From assembly GCA_051881075.1 (NCBI GenBank), contig JBJEPE010000036.1, positions 1 to 16,697 of the forward strand: 16,697 nt of DNA. The letters run 5' to 3'. A model generated the notes under the pieces. It was not told the origin of the DNA and ran no database searches. It saw only the letters and a program-made list of their open reading frames with translations. The stretch's first letter is position 1, and each line of letters starts with the position of its first letter. This document shows positions 6,096 to 13,638 of this stretch, piece by piece. Position numbers and translations under genes: made by a program. Source of the DNA: RUG14223 sp051881075. GTDB taxonomy: Bacteria; Bacillota; Clostridia; Oscillospirales; Acutalibacteraceae.

Positions 6096-8192
6096 TTACT
6101 TTACGCCAAACAGTAAGTCACCGTATGACGGATATGGCCAATACTTCTTAGCCGTAAGGGTTTCTGCCTGATCGCACAAGGCTCTCAGCTCGCTCATCTT
6201 AGTCAGGACGGTATCTCTTATAGCGTAACCCTCCTGCACAATATCTGTGATATCCTGTAATGCTATGAGCGACTTTTCAAGCTCATCCGTTTTCATTGCT
6301 ATACCGTCATTGAGTATAGAGAGCTTCTTTACTATCTCTGTTTCATAGCTGCATGATATACTTTCGCTTACTGACTTTTTAGCGGCTATTGCCTGAGCCA
6401 TATCTGTGGTATAGGCAGCTATGGCAGGTGATATCTCAGTCTTAGCCATATCTACCATTGTGTTAGCTTCTATTATAACTGTCTTACAATAGTTATCTAA
6501 GGTTATATCAACTCTTGATCGAAGCTCTGCTTCAGAGAATACACGGTGGGATATAAGCATATCCATGTTCTTTTTATCAAGCAAATGCGGCAGACAGTCA
6601 GGTGTGGTGCGATAGTTGAGTAAACCGCGCTTTTCTGTAGCTTCCTTTATCCATGCGTCATCATATCCGTTACCGTTAAAGATTATCTTCTTATGGTCTT
6701 TAATGGTCTTGCGTATCATCTCGTGCAATGTTGTTTTAAAGTCCTCAGCGGCCTCAAGTCTGTCTGCATATATTTTGAGGCTTTCTGCAACGGCACTGTT
6801 AAGCATTATGTTAGCGCAGGCAATGCTGTTTGATGAACCGAGCATACGGAACTCAAACTTATTACCCGTAAATGCAAACGGAGATGTACGGTTACGGTCT
6901 GTTGTATCACGGTTAAACTTAGGCAGTACGTTTACGCCAAGCTTCATTTGTATTTTTTCTGTACCCGAATAAGGGGTATCTGTTTCTATTGCCTCAAGCA
7001 CAGCATTAAGCTCATCACCCAGGAACATTGAAACAACAGCCGGCGGTGCTTCGTTTGCGCCGAGTCTGTGGTCGTTGCCTGCGGTAGCTACTGAAATTCT
7101 GAGTAAGTCCTGATAATCGTCAACCGCCTTGATAACCGCACACAGGAAGATAAGGAACTGTGCGTTATCGTACGGTGTATCTCCCGGTGAAAGAAGATTG
7201 ATGCCCGTGTCGGTTGATATTGACCAGTTGTTGTGCTTACCGCTTCCGTTTACACCTGCAAACGGCTTTTCATGCAATAGGCATACAAGACCGTGTCTTG
7301 AGGCTACCTTTTGCATTATTTCCATAGTAATTTGGTTATGGTCTGTTGCAATGTTAGTTGTACTATATATAGGTGCAAGCTCATGCTGTGCCGGGGCTAC
7401 CTCGTTATGCTCTGTTTTGGCGAGTATGCCGAGCTTCCATAATTCTTCGTTTAAGTCCTCCATATATGCTGCTACTCTGGGTTTGATAACGCCAAAATAG
7501 TGATCGTCCATTTCCTGTCCCTTTGATGGCTTTGCACCGAAGAGTGTACGGCCTGTAAAGCGTAAATCGGGGCGCTTATCGTACATTTCCTTAGTTATAA
7601 GGAAGTACTCCTGCTCAGGGCCTACAGATGTGCGTACACACTTAACGTCATCATGGCCGAATAAGCGTAATATACGCAATGCCTGCTTGTTGAGTGCCTG
7701 CATAGAACGGAGCAGAGGGGTCTTTTTATCAAGTGCCTCGCCGCCGTATGAACAGAATGCGGTAGGAATACATAATGTTTTACCCTTAATAAATGCGTAT
7801 GATGTCGGATCCCATGCCGTATATCCTCTTGCCTCAAAGGTTGCACGCAATCCGCCTGACGGGAAGGAGGAAGCATCAGGCTCACCCTTGATAAGCTCTT
7901 TGCCTGAGAACTCCATTATTACGCTTCCGTCCGGTGACGGTGATATAAAGCTGTCGTGCTTCTCTGCGGTTATGCCTGTAAGCGGCTGAAACCAGTGTGT
8001 ATAGTGCGTTGCACCGTGAGCTACCGCCCAGTCCTTCATAGCTATCGCAACAGCGTTTGCTACGCTTATGTCAAGCTTTGCACCCTCGTCAATAGTTTTC
8101 CTTAATGAGGTGTACACCTCAGCGGATAAATTTGCTTTCATTACTCTGTCATCAAATACCAGGCTACCAAAATACTCCGGTACGGTTTTCAT
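6096..8192 (-). CDS. glnN: Glutamine synthetase type III
   Basis: ATP-dependent formation of glutamine from glutamate and ammonium, in the cytoplasm. The length of 698 residues fits the GSIII family (about 700), against about 450 for GSI. The GSIII signature FPSGGLRATFEARGYTAW is at 110-127. Further GSIII blocks are AHGATHYTHWFQPLTG (58-73), GPEQEYFL, NEVAPAQHELAP and GVNGSGKHNNWS. The ATG has GAGGGAG about 8 nt upstream. It is the first gene of the minus-strand operon and has its own consensus promoter at 8406-8378. Its long leader carries two successive hexaloop-hairpin/terminator modules, pointing to ANTAR-dependent antitermination. GSIII with split glutamate synthase and an ANTAR gene is typical of ruminococci and related Clostridia. 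Confidence 0.97.
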   Translation of the reverse strand: MKTVPEYFGSLVFDDRVMKANLSAEVYTSLRKTIDEGAKLDISVANAVAIAMKDWAVAHGATHYTHWFQPLTGITAEKHDSFISPSPDGSVIMEFSGKELIKGEPDASSFPSGGLRATFEARGYTAWDPTSYAFIKGKTLCIPTAFCSYGGEALDKKTPLLRSMQALNKQALRILRLFGHDDVKCVRTSVGPEQEYFLITKEMYDKRPDLRFTGRTLFGAKPSKGQEMDDHYFGVIKPRVAAYMEDLNEELWKLGILAKTEHNEVAPAQHELAPIYSTTNIATDHNQITMEIMQKVASRHGLVCLLHEKPFAGVNGSGKHNNWSISTDTGINLLSPGDTPYDNAQFLIFLCAVIKAVDDYQDLLRISVATAGNDHRLGANEAPPAVVSMFLGDELNAVLEAIETDTPYSGTEKIQMKLGVNVLPKFNRDTTDRNRTSPFAFTGNKFEFRMLGSSNSIACANIMLNSAVAESLKIYADRLEAAEDFKTTLHEMIRKTIKDHKKIIFNGNGYDDAWIKEATEKRGLLNYRTTPDCLPHLLDKKNMDMLISHRVFSEAELRSRVDITLDNYCKTVIIEANTMVDMAKTEISPAIAAYTTDMAQAIAAKKSVSESISCSYETEIVKKLSILNDGIAMKTDELEKSLIALQDITDIVQEGYAIRDTVLTKMSELRALCDQAETLTAKKYWPYPSYGDLLFGVK

Positions 8193-8222
8193 AGGAAACT
8201 CCCTCTTTCTTCATACAAAAGT

Positions 8223-8276
8223 AAAAAGCGACCTTTAAGATAGTCCTATGCTATCCTAAAAGACGCCATTGCCTTT
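8223..8276 (-). promoter_or_regulatory. ANTAR-type hairpin overlapping an intrinsic terminator, module 2 of the glnN leader
   Basis: Read on the minus strand. AAAGGC (8276-8271) and GTCTTT (8264-8259) form a 6-bp hairpin with hexaloop AATGGC, having A at loop position 1 and G at 4, the hallmark of ANTAR-binding RNA. The competing structure is a terminator: 8266-8251 pairs with 8243-8228 (16 positions, one mismatch, two G-U pairs), followed by five T at 8227-8223. The two structures share bases 8266-8259, so they exclude each other. The module ends 31 bases before the glnN start codon. The second hairpin of the classical two-hairpin motif was not found beside it. Confidence 0.75.
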
Positions 8277-8321
8277 AATATGTATATTTAGATTATTTTG
8301 TAGAAAATTTTATAAGCAAAT

Positions 8322-8368
8322 AAAAAACGCCTTTGAGTTTTAAACCACTCAAAGACGTCATTGCCTTT
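8322..8368 (-). promoter_or_regulatory. ANTAR-type hairpin overlapping an intrinsic terminator, module 1 of the glnN leader
   Basis: Read on the minus strand. AAAGGC (8368-8363) and GTCTTT (8356-8351) enclose hexaloop AATGAC (A1, G4). The terminator alternative pairs ACGTCTTTGAGT (8358-8347) with ACTCAAAGGCGT (8338-8327), 12 bp with one G-U, 8-nt loop, then six T at 8327-8322. The 18-nt core AAAGGCAATGRCGTCTTT is the same as in module 2. The hairpin begins within a few bases of the predicted transcription start, leaving no room for an upstream partner hairpin. Confidence 0.8.
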
Positions 8369-8377
8369 CTGTAAGGC

Positions 8378-8406
8378 ATTATATACCTGCAAGATTGATT
8401 TGTCAA
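8378..8406 (-). promoter_or_regulatory. Consensus sigma-70-type promoter of glnN
   Basis: Minus-strand TTGACA (8406-8401) and TATAAT (8383-8378) with exactly 17 nt between, a perfect consensus. The predicted start is near 8372-8370, just ahead of the first ANTAR-type hairpin. Such a strong promoter followed at once by a terminator fits attenuation control. Confidence 0.88.
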
Positions 8407-8410
8407 TACC

Positions 8411-8445
8411 TTTTTTGCAACTTTTTTATAATTTCTTGCAAAAAA
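8411..8445. promoter_or_regulatory. Perfect inverted repeat between the divergent promoters (possible operator)
   Basis: TTTTTTGCAA (8411-8420) and TTGCAAAAAA (8436-8445) are perfect 10-bp inverted copies with a 15-nt A+T-rich spacer. They lie in the 61-bp gap between the two -35 boxes. A second palindrome, GGTTTAAACC (8458-8467), directly abuts the plus-strand -35 box. No regulator can be named; the sites do not fit the GlnR/TnrA consensus. Confidence 0.45.
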
Positions 8446-8467
8446 CCATTTAAATACGGTTTAAACC

Positions 8468-8496
8468 TTGACAATATGCAAGTACTAGTGTATAAT
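8468..8496 (+). promoter_or_regulatory. Consensus sigma-70-type promoter of the glutamate synthase operon
   Basis: TTGACA (8468-8473) and TATAAT (8491-8496) are spaced by exactly 17 nt. The expected start is near 8503. An inverted repeat, TGCAAGTA (8477-8484) and TACTTGCA (8496-8503), brackets the -10 box and could be an operator. Confidence 0.88.
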
Positions 8497-8504
8497 ACTT
8501 GCAG

Positions 8505-8582
8505 ATGAGCAAAGGCGTTCATTTCAGTATAGGCAATAGGCTAAAAGTCTATGCTGAGATGAATGCCTTTGCTCTTATTTTT
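8505..8582 (+). promoter_or_regulatory. Attenuator leader of the glutamate synthase operon: 28-bp terminator stem with nested ANTAR-type hairpin
   Basis: Bases 8507-8534 pair without a gap with 8547-8574 (28 bp with four G-U pairs) around a 12-nt loop, and TTATTTTT follows, a very strong intrinsic terminator. In its 5' arm ATGAGC (8505-8510) and GTTCAT (8517-8522) can instead form a short hairpin with hexaloop AAAGGC (A1, G4), the ANTAR-binding signature. Forming it would break the terminator stem. A second hairpin, ATAGGC/GTCTAT, is possible at the tip, but its loop does not match the hexaloop rule. Confidence 0.78.
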
Positions 8583-8603
8583 CCCTAAGGAGAGGAAATA
8601 GAG

Positions 8604-9698
8604 ATGAAATTAGAAGGTCAAGTCAGAATCCCCTCTGGATGTGCCATAGCTGCCGTAATATCTAAAGAGGGTAATAAGATGTCCGGCGAAAGTATAATAA
8701 ACGCAATGAAACCTATGCACGACAGATCCAACGGTTTGGGCGGTGGATTTGCCGCATACGGTATATATCCGGAATATAAGGATTTTTATGCCTTGCATAT
8801 GTTTTTTAGTGATAGAGATACCCGTAAGGGTTGTGAGGCATTTTTAAAAGAAAGATTTGAAATAGTTAAGTCAGAGGTACTGCCTACACGCAAAATACCT
8901 GCCATAACAGACGAGCCTATAATATGGCGTTATTTTGTTGCGCCGCTTAAGTCAATGCTTGCGTCAATGCAGCTTGACGAAAAGGAATTTGTAGCAAGAA
9001 CGGTTATGAAGATAAATACGGAGATAAAGGGCGCATATGTATTTTCAAGCGGTAAAAATATGGGTACCTTCAAGGCTGTAGGCTTTCCTGAGGATGTAGG
9101 AGTATTCTATAAGCTTGAAAAATATGAGGGCTACTCATGGACGGCGCACGGACGTTACCCGACTAATACTCCCGGCTGGTGGGGTGGAGCGCACCCGTTT
9201 ACATTGCTTGATTTCTCTATAGTACATAACGGTGAGATATCGTCCTATGACGCTAACCGCCGATTTATAGAAATGTTCGGATATAAATGCACACTTCAGA
9301 CGGATACCGAGGTTATAACCTATATAATGGATTACCTTGTACGTTTACAGGGGCTTACATTAGGCGAGGCCGCAAGCGTAATTGCCGCACCGTTCTGGAG
9401 CACTATTGAGCATAAAACCGACCTTGAGGATAAGGCAAAGCACATATATTTGCGTACGCTTTTCCCAAGTCTGCTGGTTACAGGCCCGTTTTCTATCGTG
9501 CTTGGCTTTAACGGCGGACTTATGGCACTTAATGACCGCTTAAAGCTTCGCTCAATGGTAGTGGGAGAAAAGGACGACAAGGTATTTATTGCAAGCGAAG
9601 AGGCGGCTATACGTGTCATGGAGCCCGACGCAGAGAATATATGGGCTCCGAGCGGCGGCGAGCCTGTTATAGTAAAGGTAAAGGAAGGTGCATACTAA
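8604..9698 (+). CDS. Glutamate synthase glutaminase subunit (class II glutamine amidotransferase)
   Basis: Releases ammonia from glutamine for the glutamate synthase complex; equivalent to the first domain of large bacterial GltB. The protein has 364 residues. The likely nucleophile is C13 in IPSGCAIAAV. It is not at residue 2, so the 12-residue leader MKLEGQVRIPSG must be removed to free the N-terminal Cys that Ntn hydrolases need. Other glutaminase motifs are HDRSNGLGGGFAAYG, HGRYPTNTPGWWGGAHPF, the HNGEIS motif and LQTDTEV. The ATG lies 8-9 nt behind AAGGAGAGG. The stop overlaps the next start (TAATG), as expected for a coupled complex. This is the first gene of the plus-strand operon and lies behind the attenuator leader. 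Confidence 0.92.
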   Translation: MKLEGQVRIPSGCAIAAVISKEGNKMSGESIINAMKPMHDRSNGLGGGFAAYGIYPEYKDFYALHMFFSDRDTRKGCEAFLKERFEIVKSEVLPTRKIPAITDEPIIWRYFVAPLKSMLASMQLDEKEFVARTVMKINTEIKGAYVFSSGKNMGTFKAVGFPEDVGVFYKLEKYEGYSWTAHGRYPTNTPGWWGGAHPFTLLDFSIVHNGEISSYDANRRFIEMFGYKCTLQTDTEVITYIMDYLVRLQGLTLGEAASVIAAPFWSTIEHKTDLEDKAKHIYLRTLFPSLLVTGPFSIVLGFNGGLMALNDRLKLRSMVVGEKDDKVFIASEEAAIRVMEPDAENIWAPSGGEPVIVKVKEGAY

Positions 9699-11203
9699 TG
9701 GGTGTTGAATTTATATATCCCGAGTTTGAGGTCATACGTAACCGTGACCGCTGTATAGCCTGTAAGGTATGCGAGTTACAATGTGCAAACGAAGTACATA
9801 GATATGATCCGGATTTAGGTATGATGATGAGTGACGAGACAAAGTGCGTCAACTGCCAACGCTGTGTTTCACTTTGCCCCACAAGAGCGCTTAAGATAGT
9901 TAAAAGTGACTGTGTACTGCGTGAAAACGCCAACTGGCAGAACGATACGATTAAAGAAATATATAAGCAGGCAAACAGCGGCGGCGTACTGCTGTCATCT
10001 ATGGGTAATCCTAAGCCGTTTCCTGTATATTGGGATAAAATACTGATAAACGCATCACAGGTAACAAACCCGTCCATTGACCCCTTGCGTGAACCGATGG
10101 AAACAAGAGTTTATCTTGGTAAAAAGCCCGAAAGGGTGGCGCATGACGAAAACGGACGTATTAAGTGCGAGTTACCTCCGCAGTTGGAGCTTTCTCTGCC
10201 GATAATGTTTTCGGCAATGAGCTACGGCTCAATAAGCTATAACGCACACGCATCACTTGCCAAAGCCGCCACAGAACTCGGCATACTGTATAACACAGGT
10301 GAGGGCGGACTCCATGAGGACTTTTACTGCTACGGCGAAAATACCATTGTACAGGTAGCATCCGGCAGATTTGGCGTACATGAGGAATACTTAAGGACAG
10401 GTGCCGCCATTGAAATAAAAATGGGTCAGGGCGCAAAGCCCGGCATAGGCGGACACTTGCCTGGTGCTAAGATAGTCGGTGATGTTTCACGTACACGTAT
10501 GATACCGGAGGGATCGGATGCGATATCGCCCGCACCGCACCATGATATATATTCAATAGAGGACTTAAGACAGCTTGTTTTTTCATTAAAGGAAACTACC
10601 GAGTATAAAAAGCCCGTAATCGTAAAGGTTGCGGCGGTTCACAACATAGCCGCCATAGCAAGCGGTATAGCAAGAAGCGGAGCTGATATAATCGCCATTG
10701 ACGGATTTAGAGGCGGTACGGGCGCCGCACCTACAAGAATACGTGATAACGTAGGTATTCCTGTAGAGCTTGCTTTGGCAGCGGTTGACCAAAGACTGCG
10801 TGATGAGGGCATACGTAATAATGTTTCTCTGGTAGTAGGCGGCAGCATACGAAGTGCGGCAGACGTAGTAAAAGCCATTGCACTGGGTGCGGATGCCTGT
10901 TATATAGCTACGGCGGCATTGCTTGCTTTGGGCTGTCATCTGTGCCGCACCTGTCAAAGCGGTAAATGTAACTGGGGTATAGCAACACAAAGGCCTGAGC
11001 TTGTAAAAAGGCTTAACCCCGAAATAGGCGCAGAAAGACTTGTTAATCTTATAACCGCATGGAAGCATGAGATAAAAGAGCTTATGGGCGGTATGGGCAT
11101 AAACTCTATAGAAGTACTAAAGGGCAACCGCCTGATGCTGAGGGGAATAGGCTTAACGGAAAAAGAGCTTGAAATACTCGGTATAGCTCATGCCGGTGAA
11201 TAA
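9698..11203 (+). CDS. gltB: Glutamate synthase FMN/Fe-S synthase subunit with N-terminal ferredoxin domain
   Basis: Carries out reductive transfer of ammonia to 2-oxoglutarate on FMN. The protein has 501 residues. An N-terminal 2[4Fe-4S] ferredoxin domain has C19-C22-C25-C29 and C50-C53-C56-C60. The FMN-binding TIM-barrel follows, with SAMSYGSIS, NTGEGG, KMGQGAKPGIGGHLPG, SPAPHHDIYS, the DGFRGGTGAAP loop and VVGGSI. The 3Fe-4S motif is C413, C416, C419 with C424 (HLCRTCQSGKC). The glutaminase and GXGXG domains are separate genes on either side, so this is the split, archaeal-type arrangement. The start is ATG 9698, overlapping the previous stop by 1 nt with AAGGAAGG upstream; an in-frame ATG at 9641 lies inside the previous gene and is rejected. 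Confidence 0.94.
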   Translation: MGVEFIYPEFEVIRNRDRCIACKVCELQCANEVHRYDPDLGMMMSDETKCVNCQRCVSLCPTRALKIVKSDCVLRENANWQNDTIKEIYKQANSGGVLLSSMGNPKPFPVYWDKILINASQVTNPSIDPLREPMETRVYLGKKPERVAHDENGRIKCELPPQLELSLPIMFSAMSYGSISYNAHASLAKAATELGILYNTGEGGLHEDFYCYGENTIVQVASGRFGVHEEYLRTGAAIEIKMGQGAKPGIGGHLPGAKIVGDVSRTRMIPEGSDAISPAPHHDIYSIEDLRQLVFSLKETTEYKKPVIVKVAAVHNIAAIASGIARSGADIIAIDGFRGGTGAAPTRIRDNVGIPVELALAAVDQRLRDEGIRNNVSLVVGGSIRSAADVVKAIALGADACYIATAALLALGCHLCRTCQSGKCNWGIATQRPELVKRLNPEIGAERLVNLITAWKHEIKELMGGMGINSIEVLKGNRLMLRGIGLTEKELEILGIAHAGE

Positions 11204-11218
11204 AGAGGGTGACTGCTG

Positions 11219-11647
11219 ATGAAACGAATTTATGTAAATGAAAAATGGTGTCTTGGATGCCATTTATGTGAATATAACTGTGCCTTTGCAAATTCAGGCA
11301 TGGACGATATGGTCAAGGCACTTAAAAATAAACCTATCTATCCCAGAATACATATAGAGGGTGACGATAAGATAACATATGCGGTATCGTGCAGACATTG
11401 CAGTGATCCTATATGCGTCAAAAGCTGTATAGCGGGCGCTATATCTTCTACAGACGGTGTTATAAGCATAGATAAAAGCAAATGCGTTGGCTGTTTTACC
11501 TGTGTTTTGGTATGCCCGTACGGTGCGCTGGCTCCGTCGGAAAGCGGCGTAATGCAGAAGTGTGAGCTTTGCCTGCAAAATTCCTGCGGTGCGCCTGCCT
11601 GCGTTAAGGGATGCCCCAATAGGGCAATAGTATATGAGGAGAGGTGA
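11219..11647 (+). CDS. Polyferredoxin, four-cluster electron-transfer subunit (HycB/CooF/DmsB-like)
   Basis: A 142-residue iron-sulfur protein with four cysteine groups: C11/14/17/21, C58/61/66/70, C89/92/95/99 and C115/118/123/128 with C132. This spacing is that of the 16-Fe electron-transfer subunits of DMSO-reductase, formate dehydrogenase and CO dehydrogenase systems. There is no signal peptide, so it is cytoplasmic. It sits between the FMN subunit and the flavoprotein, so it most likely passes electrons from NAD(P)H via the flavoprotein to the glutamate synthase core. AGAGGGTG lies about 8 nt before the ATG. Confidence 0.88.
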   Translation: MKRIYVNEKWCLGCHLCEYNCAFANSGMDDMVKALKNKPIYPRIHIEGDDKITYAVSCRHCSDPICVKSCIAGAISSTDGVISIDKSKCVGCFTCVLVCPYGALAPSESGVMQKCELCLQNSCGAPACVKGCPNRAIVYEER

Positions 11648-11652
11648 GCAAA

Positions 11653-12900
11653 GTGCAACAGTATGTTATTATAGGCAACGGCGTTGCGGCCGTAGGCTGT
11701 ATAGAGGGAATAAGAAGTATTGACACCGAAGGCGTCATAACGGTAATTTCTGAAGAAAATCATGCGGTATATTGCCGTCCGCTCATTTCATATTACCTTG
11801 AGGGCAAAACGGACCTTGAAAGAATGAATTACCGCAGTAAGGATTTTTACGAGAAATCAGGCTGTAATGTAATATACGGCAAAAAGGCCGTTAAGATAGA
11901 TGAAAAGGAAAAGACGGTACTGCTGGATGACGGTACTGTATTACCGTACACATCGGTATGTGTGGCTACAGGCTCATCACCGTTTGTACCGCCGTTTACA
12001 GGACTGGAAACAGTAAAGGAAAAGTACTCGTTTATGACGCTTGACGATACCCTTACACTTGAAAAGGCGATAGACAAAAGCTCAAGAGTGCTGATAGTGG
12101 GTGCAGGTCTTATAGGCTTAAAATGTGCCGAGGGACTGTCGGGAAGAGTGGCAAGCATAACGGTGTGCGACCTAGCCGACCGTGTGCTTTCAAGTATATT
12201 GGATAAGGACTGCGCCGCACTTGTGCAAAGTCACTTAGAGAAAAACGGACTTGAATTTATGCTCAGTGACAGTGTAGATCGTTTTGACGGTAACACCGCC
12301 ACTATGAAAAGCGGTAAAACGGTTCAGTTTGATGTGCTTGTTCTTGCGGTAGGCGTAAGAGCAAATACTGCGCTGGTAAAGGATATTGGCGGAGAGGTAA
12401 ACAGAGGAATTGTAATTGACGATAAAATGCAAACAAGTGTAGATAACGTTTATGCCGTAGGTGATTGCTCAGAGGGCAACGATATCTCATGCGGAGCAAA
12501 AAGAGTGCTTGCACTTCTGCCTAACGCATATATGCAGGGCAAATGCGCAGGTGTTAATATGGCAGGCGGAGATACTGTCTTTGATAAAGCTATACCGATG
12601 AATGCGATAGGATTTTTTGGACTACATATAATGACCGCAGGCACATATTATGATGAATCACAGGGTGGCCAGGTATATGAAGAATCAGGTGACGGTAAGA
12701 TAAAGAGATTGTTTACACGGGACGGATTATTGACAGGATTTATACTCATAGGCTATAATGAGCGTGCAGGTATATATACATCGCTTATACGCAGTAAGAT
12801 ACCGCTTGATACCATAGACTTTGAGCTTTTAAAAAAATCTGCGACGTCTGCGGCGTTTTCACCTGAAACCCGTAGAAAAATGTTTGGAAGTGTGGTATAA
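11653..12900 (+). CDS. FAD/NAD(P)-dependent oxidoreductase, probable reductase of the glutamate synthase complex
   Basis: A 415-residue flavoprotein of the pyridine nucleotide-disulfide oxidoreductase fold, close in type to NADH oxidase/rubredoxin reductase. The FAD-binding turn YVIIGNGVAAVG is at 4-15, the NAD(P)-binding GAGLIG at 150-155 and the second FAD motif VYAVGDC at 266-272. No redox-active disulfide CxxxxC is seen. I prefer GTG 11653, which has GGAGAGG about 9 nt upstream; the GTG at 11644 lies inside that ribosome site. By position it replaces the small GltD subunit of the common enzyme and feeds electrons through the polyferredoxin. NADH versus NADPH use cannot be told from sequence here. 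Confidence 0.9.
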   Translation: MQQYVIIGNGVAAVGCIEGIRSIDTEGVITVISEENHAVYCRPLISYYLEGKTDLERMNYRSKDFYEKSGCNVIYGKKAVKIDEKEKTVLLDDGTVLPYTSVCVATGSSPFVPPFTGLETVKEKYSFMTLDDTLTLEKAIDKSSRVLIVGAGLIGLKCAEGLSGRVASITVCDLADRVLSSILDKDCAALVQSHLEKNGLEFMLSDSVDRFDGNTATMKSGKTVQFDVLVLAVGVRANTALVKDIGGEVNRGIVIDDKMQTSVDNVYAVGDCSEGNDISCGAKRVLALLPNAYMQGKCAGVNMAGGDTVFDKAIPMNAIGFFGLHIMTAGTYYDESQGGQVYEESGDGKIKRLFTRDGLLTGFILIGYNERAGIYTSLIRSKIPLDTIDFELLKKSATSAAFSPETRRKMFGSVV

Positions 12901-12904
12901 TAAA

Positions 12905-13624
12905 ATGATAATAGACGCTATGCAGTTGGATTATAAAACATTAAATGAAGAAATACGCAGCGGTGGTAATGATGTGACCGTATCTAAGTGTTGCGGTCAA
13001 CGGTTTATAGCTGCGGGTATGTCAGATAAAGTTATAACGATAGACGGCATACCGGGCAACGCCTTGGGCGCATATTTAAACGGCGCCGAAATAATAGTAA
13101 ACGGTAACGCACAGGATGCCGTAGGCGATACTATGAACGACGGAAAAATAATAATCAACGGTCATATAGGTGATGCCGCAGGCTACGCTATGCGTGGCGG
13201 AAAAATATTTATTAAGGGTAACGCCGGCTACCGTGCGGGTATTCATATGAAGGAGTATCAGTCAAAATGCCCCGTAATAGTTATAGGTGGCAAATGCGGA
13301 AGCTTTCTGGGTGAATATCAGGCAGGGGGAGTTATAATTGCTCTCGGTTTGGATATAGGTGATGACCATATAGTAAGTAATTTTCCATGTACCGGTATGC
13401 ACGGCGGCAAGATGTTCCTGCGCTCTGATTGCAGCGGCATAAGGTTTCCTAAGAATGTGACCGTATCAGAAGCAACAGCAGAGGATATGCAAGAGATAGA
13501 CGAGTATATTACCGAGTTTTGTGAACAATTCGGATATGATAAAGAAATGATTTTAAATTCGCGTTTTACTAAGATAGTACCGGACAGTAAAAATCCGTAT
13601 AAGCAAATGTATGTAGCGAACTAG
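12905..13624 (+). CDS. Glutamate synthase GXGXG-domain subunit
   Basis: A 239-residue protein built of the right-handed beta-helix with repeated glycine motifs that forms the C-terminal domain of large GltB: GNALGAYLNG, GNAQDAVGDTM, GHIGDAAGYAMRGG, GNAGYRAG and GKCGSFLGEYQAGG. In the whole enzyme this domain is structural and braces the ammonia tunnel between the glutaminase and synthase sites. The start is ATG 12905, four bases after the preceding stop, with GGAAGTG inside the end of the previous gene; a TTG at 12884 is less likely. The C-terminal 70 residues beyond the repeats (including MQEIDEYITEFCEQF) match no motif I know. Confidence 0.92.
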   Translation: MIIDAMQLDYKTLNEEIRSGGNDVTVSKCCGQRFIAAGMSDKVITIDGIPGNALGAYLNGAEIIVNGNAQDAVGDTMNDGKIIINGHIGDAAGYAMRGGKIFIKGNAGYRAGIHMKEYQSKCPVIVIGGKCGSFLGEYQAGGVIIALGLDIGDDHIVSNFPCTGMHGGKMFLRSDCSGIRFPKNVTVSEATAEDMQEIDEYITEFCEQFGYDKEMILNSRFTKIVPDSKNPYKQMYVAN

Positions 13625-13638
13625 AAAGCAGGTATGTT

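Noticed and set aside
8363..8379. First partner hairpin (P1) ahead of glnN module 1, TGCCT..AGGCA
   Set aside because: It overlaps the -10 box and predicted start, its loop is five or seven bases, and it would compete with the A1/G4 hairpin.
8401..8410. GlnR/TnrA operator (TGTNA-N7-TNACA) in the nitrogen control region
   Set aside because: TGTCA is simply the complement of the glnN -35 box, and no matching second half-site lies at the right distance.
9641..9697. Upstream ATG for the FMN synthase subunit
   Set aside because: It lies inside the glutaminase gene; ATG 9698 has a good ribosome site and a 1-nt overlap with the stop.
10586..11068. Long minus-strand open frame opposite the synthase gene
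   Set aside because: It is antisense to conserved FMN-domain and 3Fe-4S motifs, is rich in Tyr, Cys and Ser as shadow frames are, and has no ribosome site.
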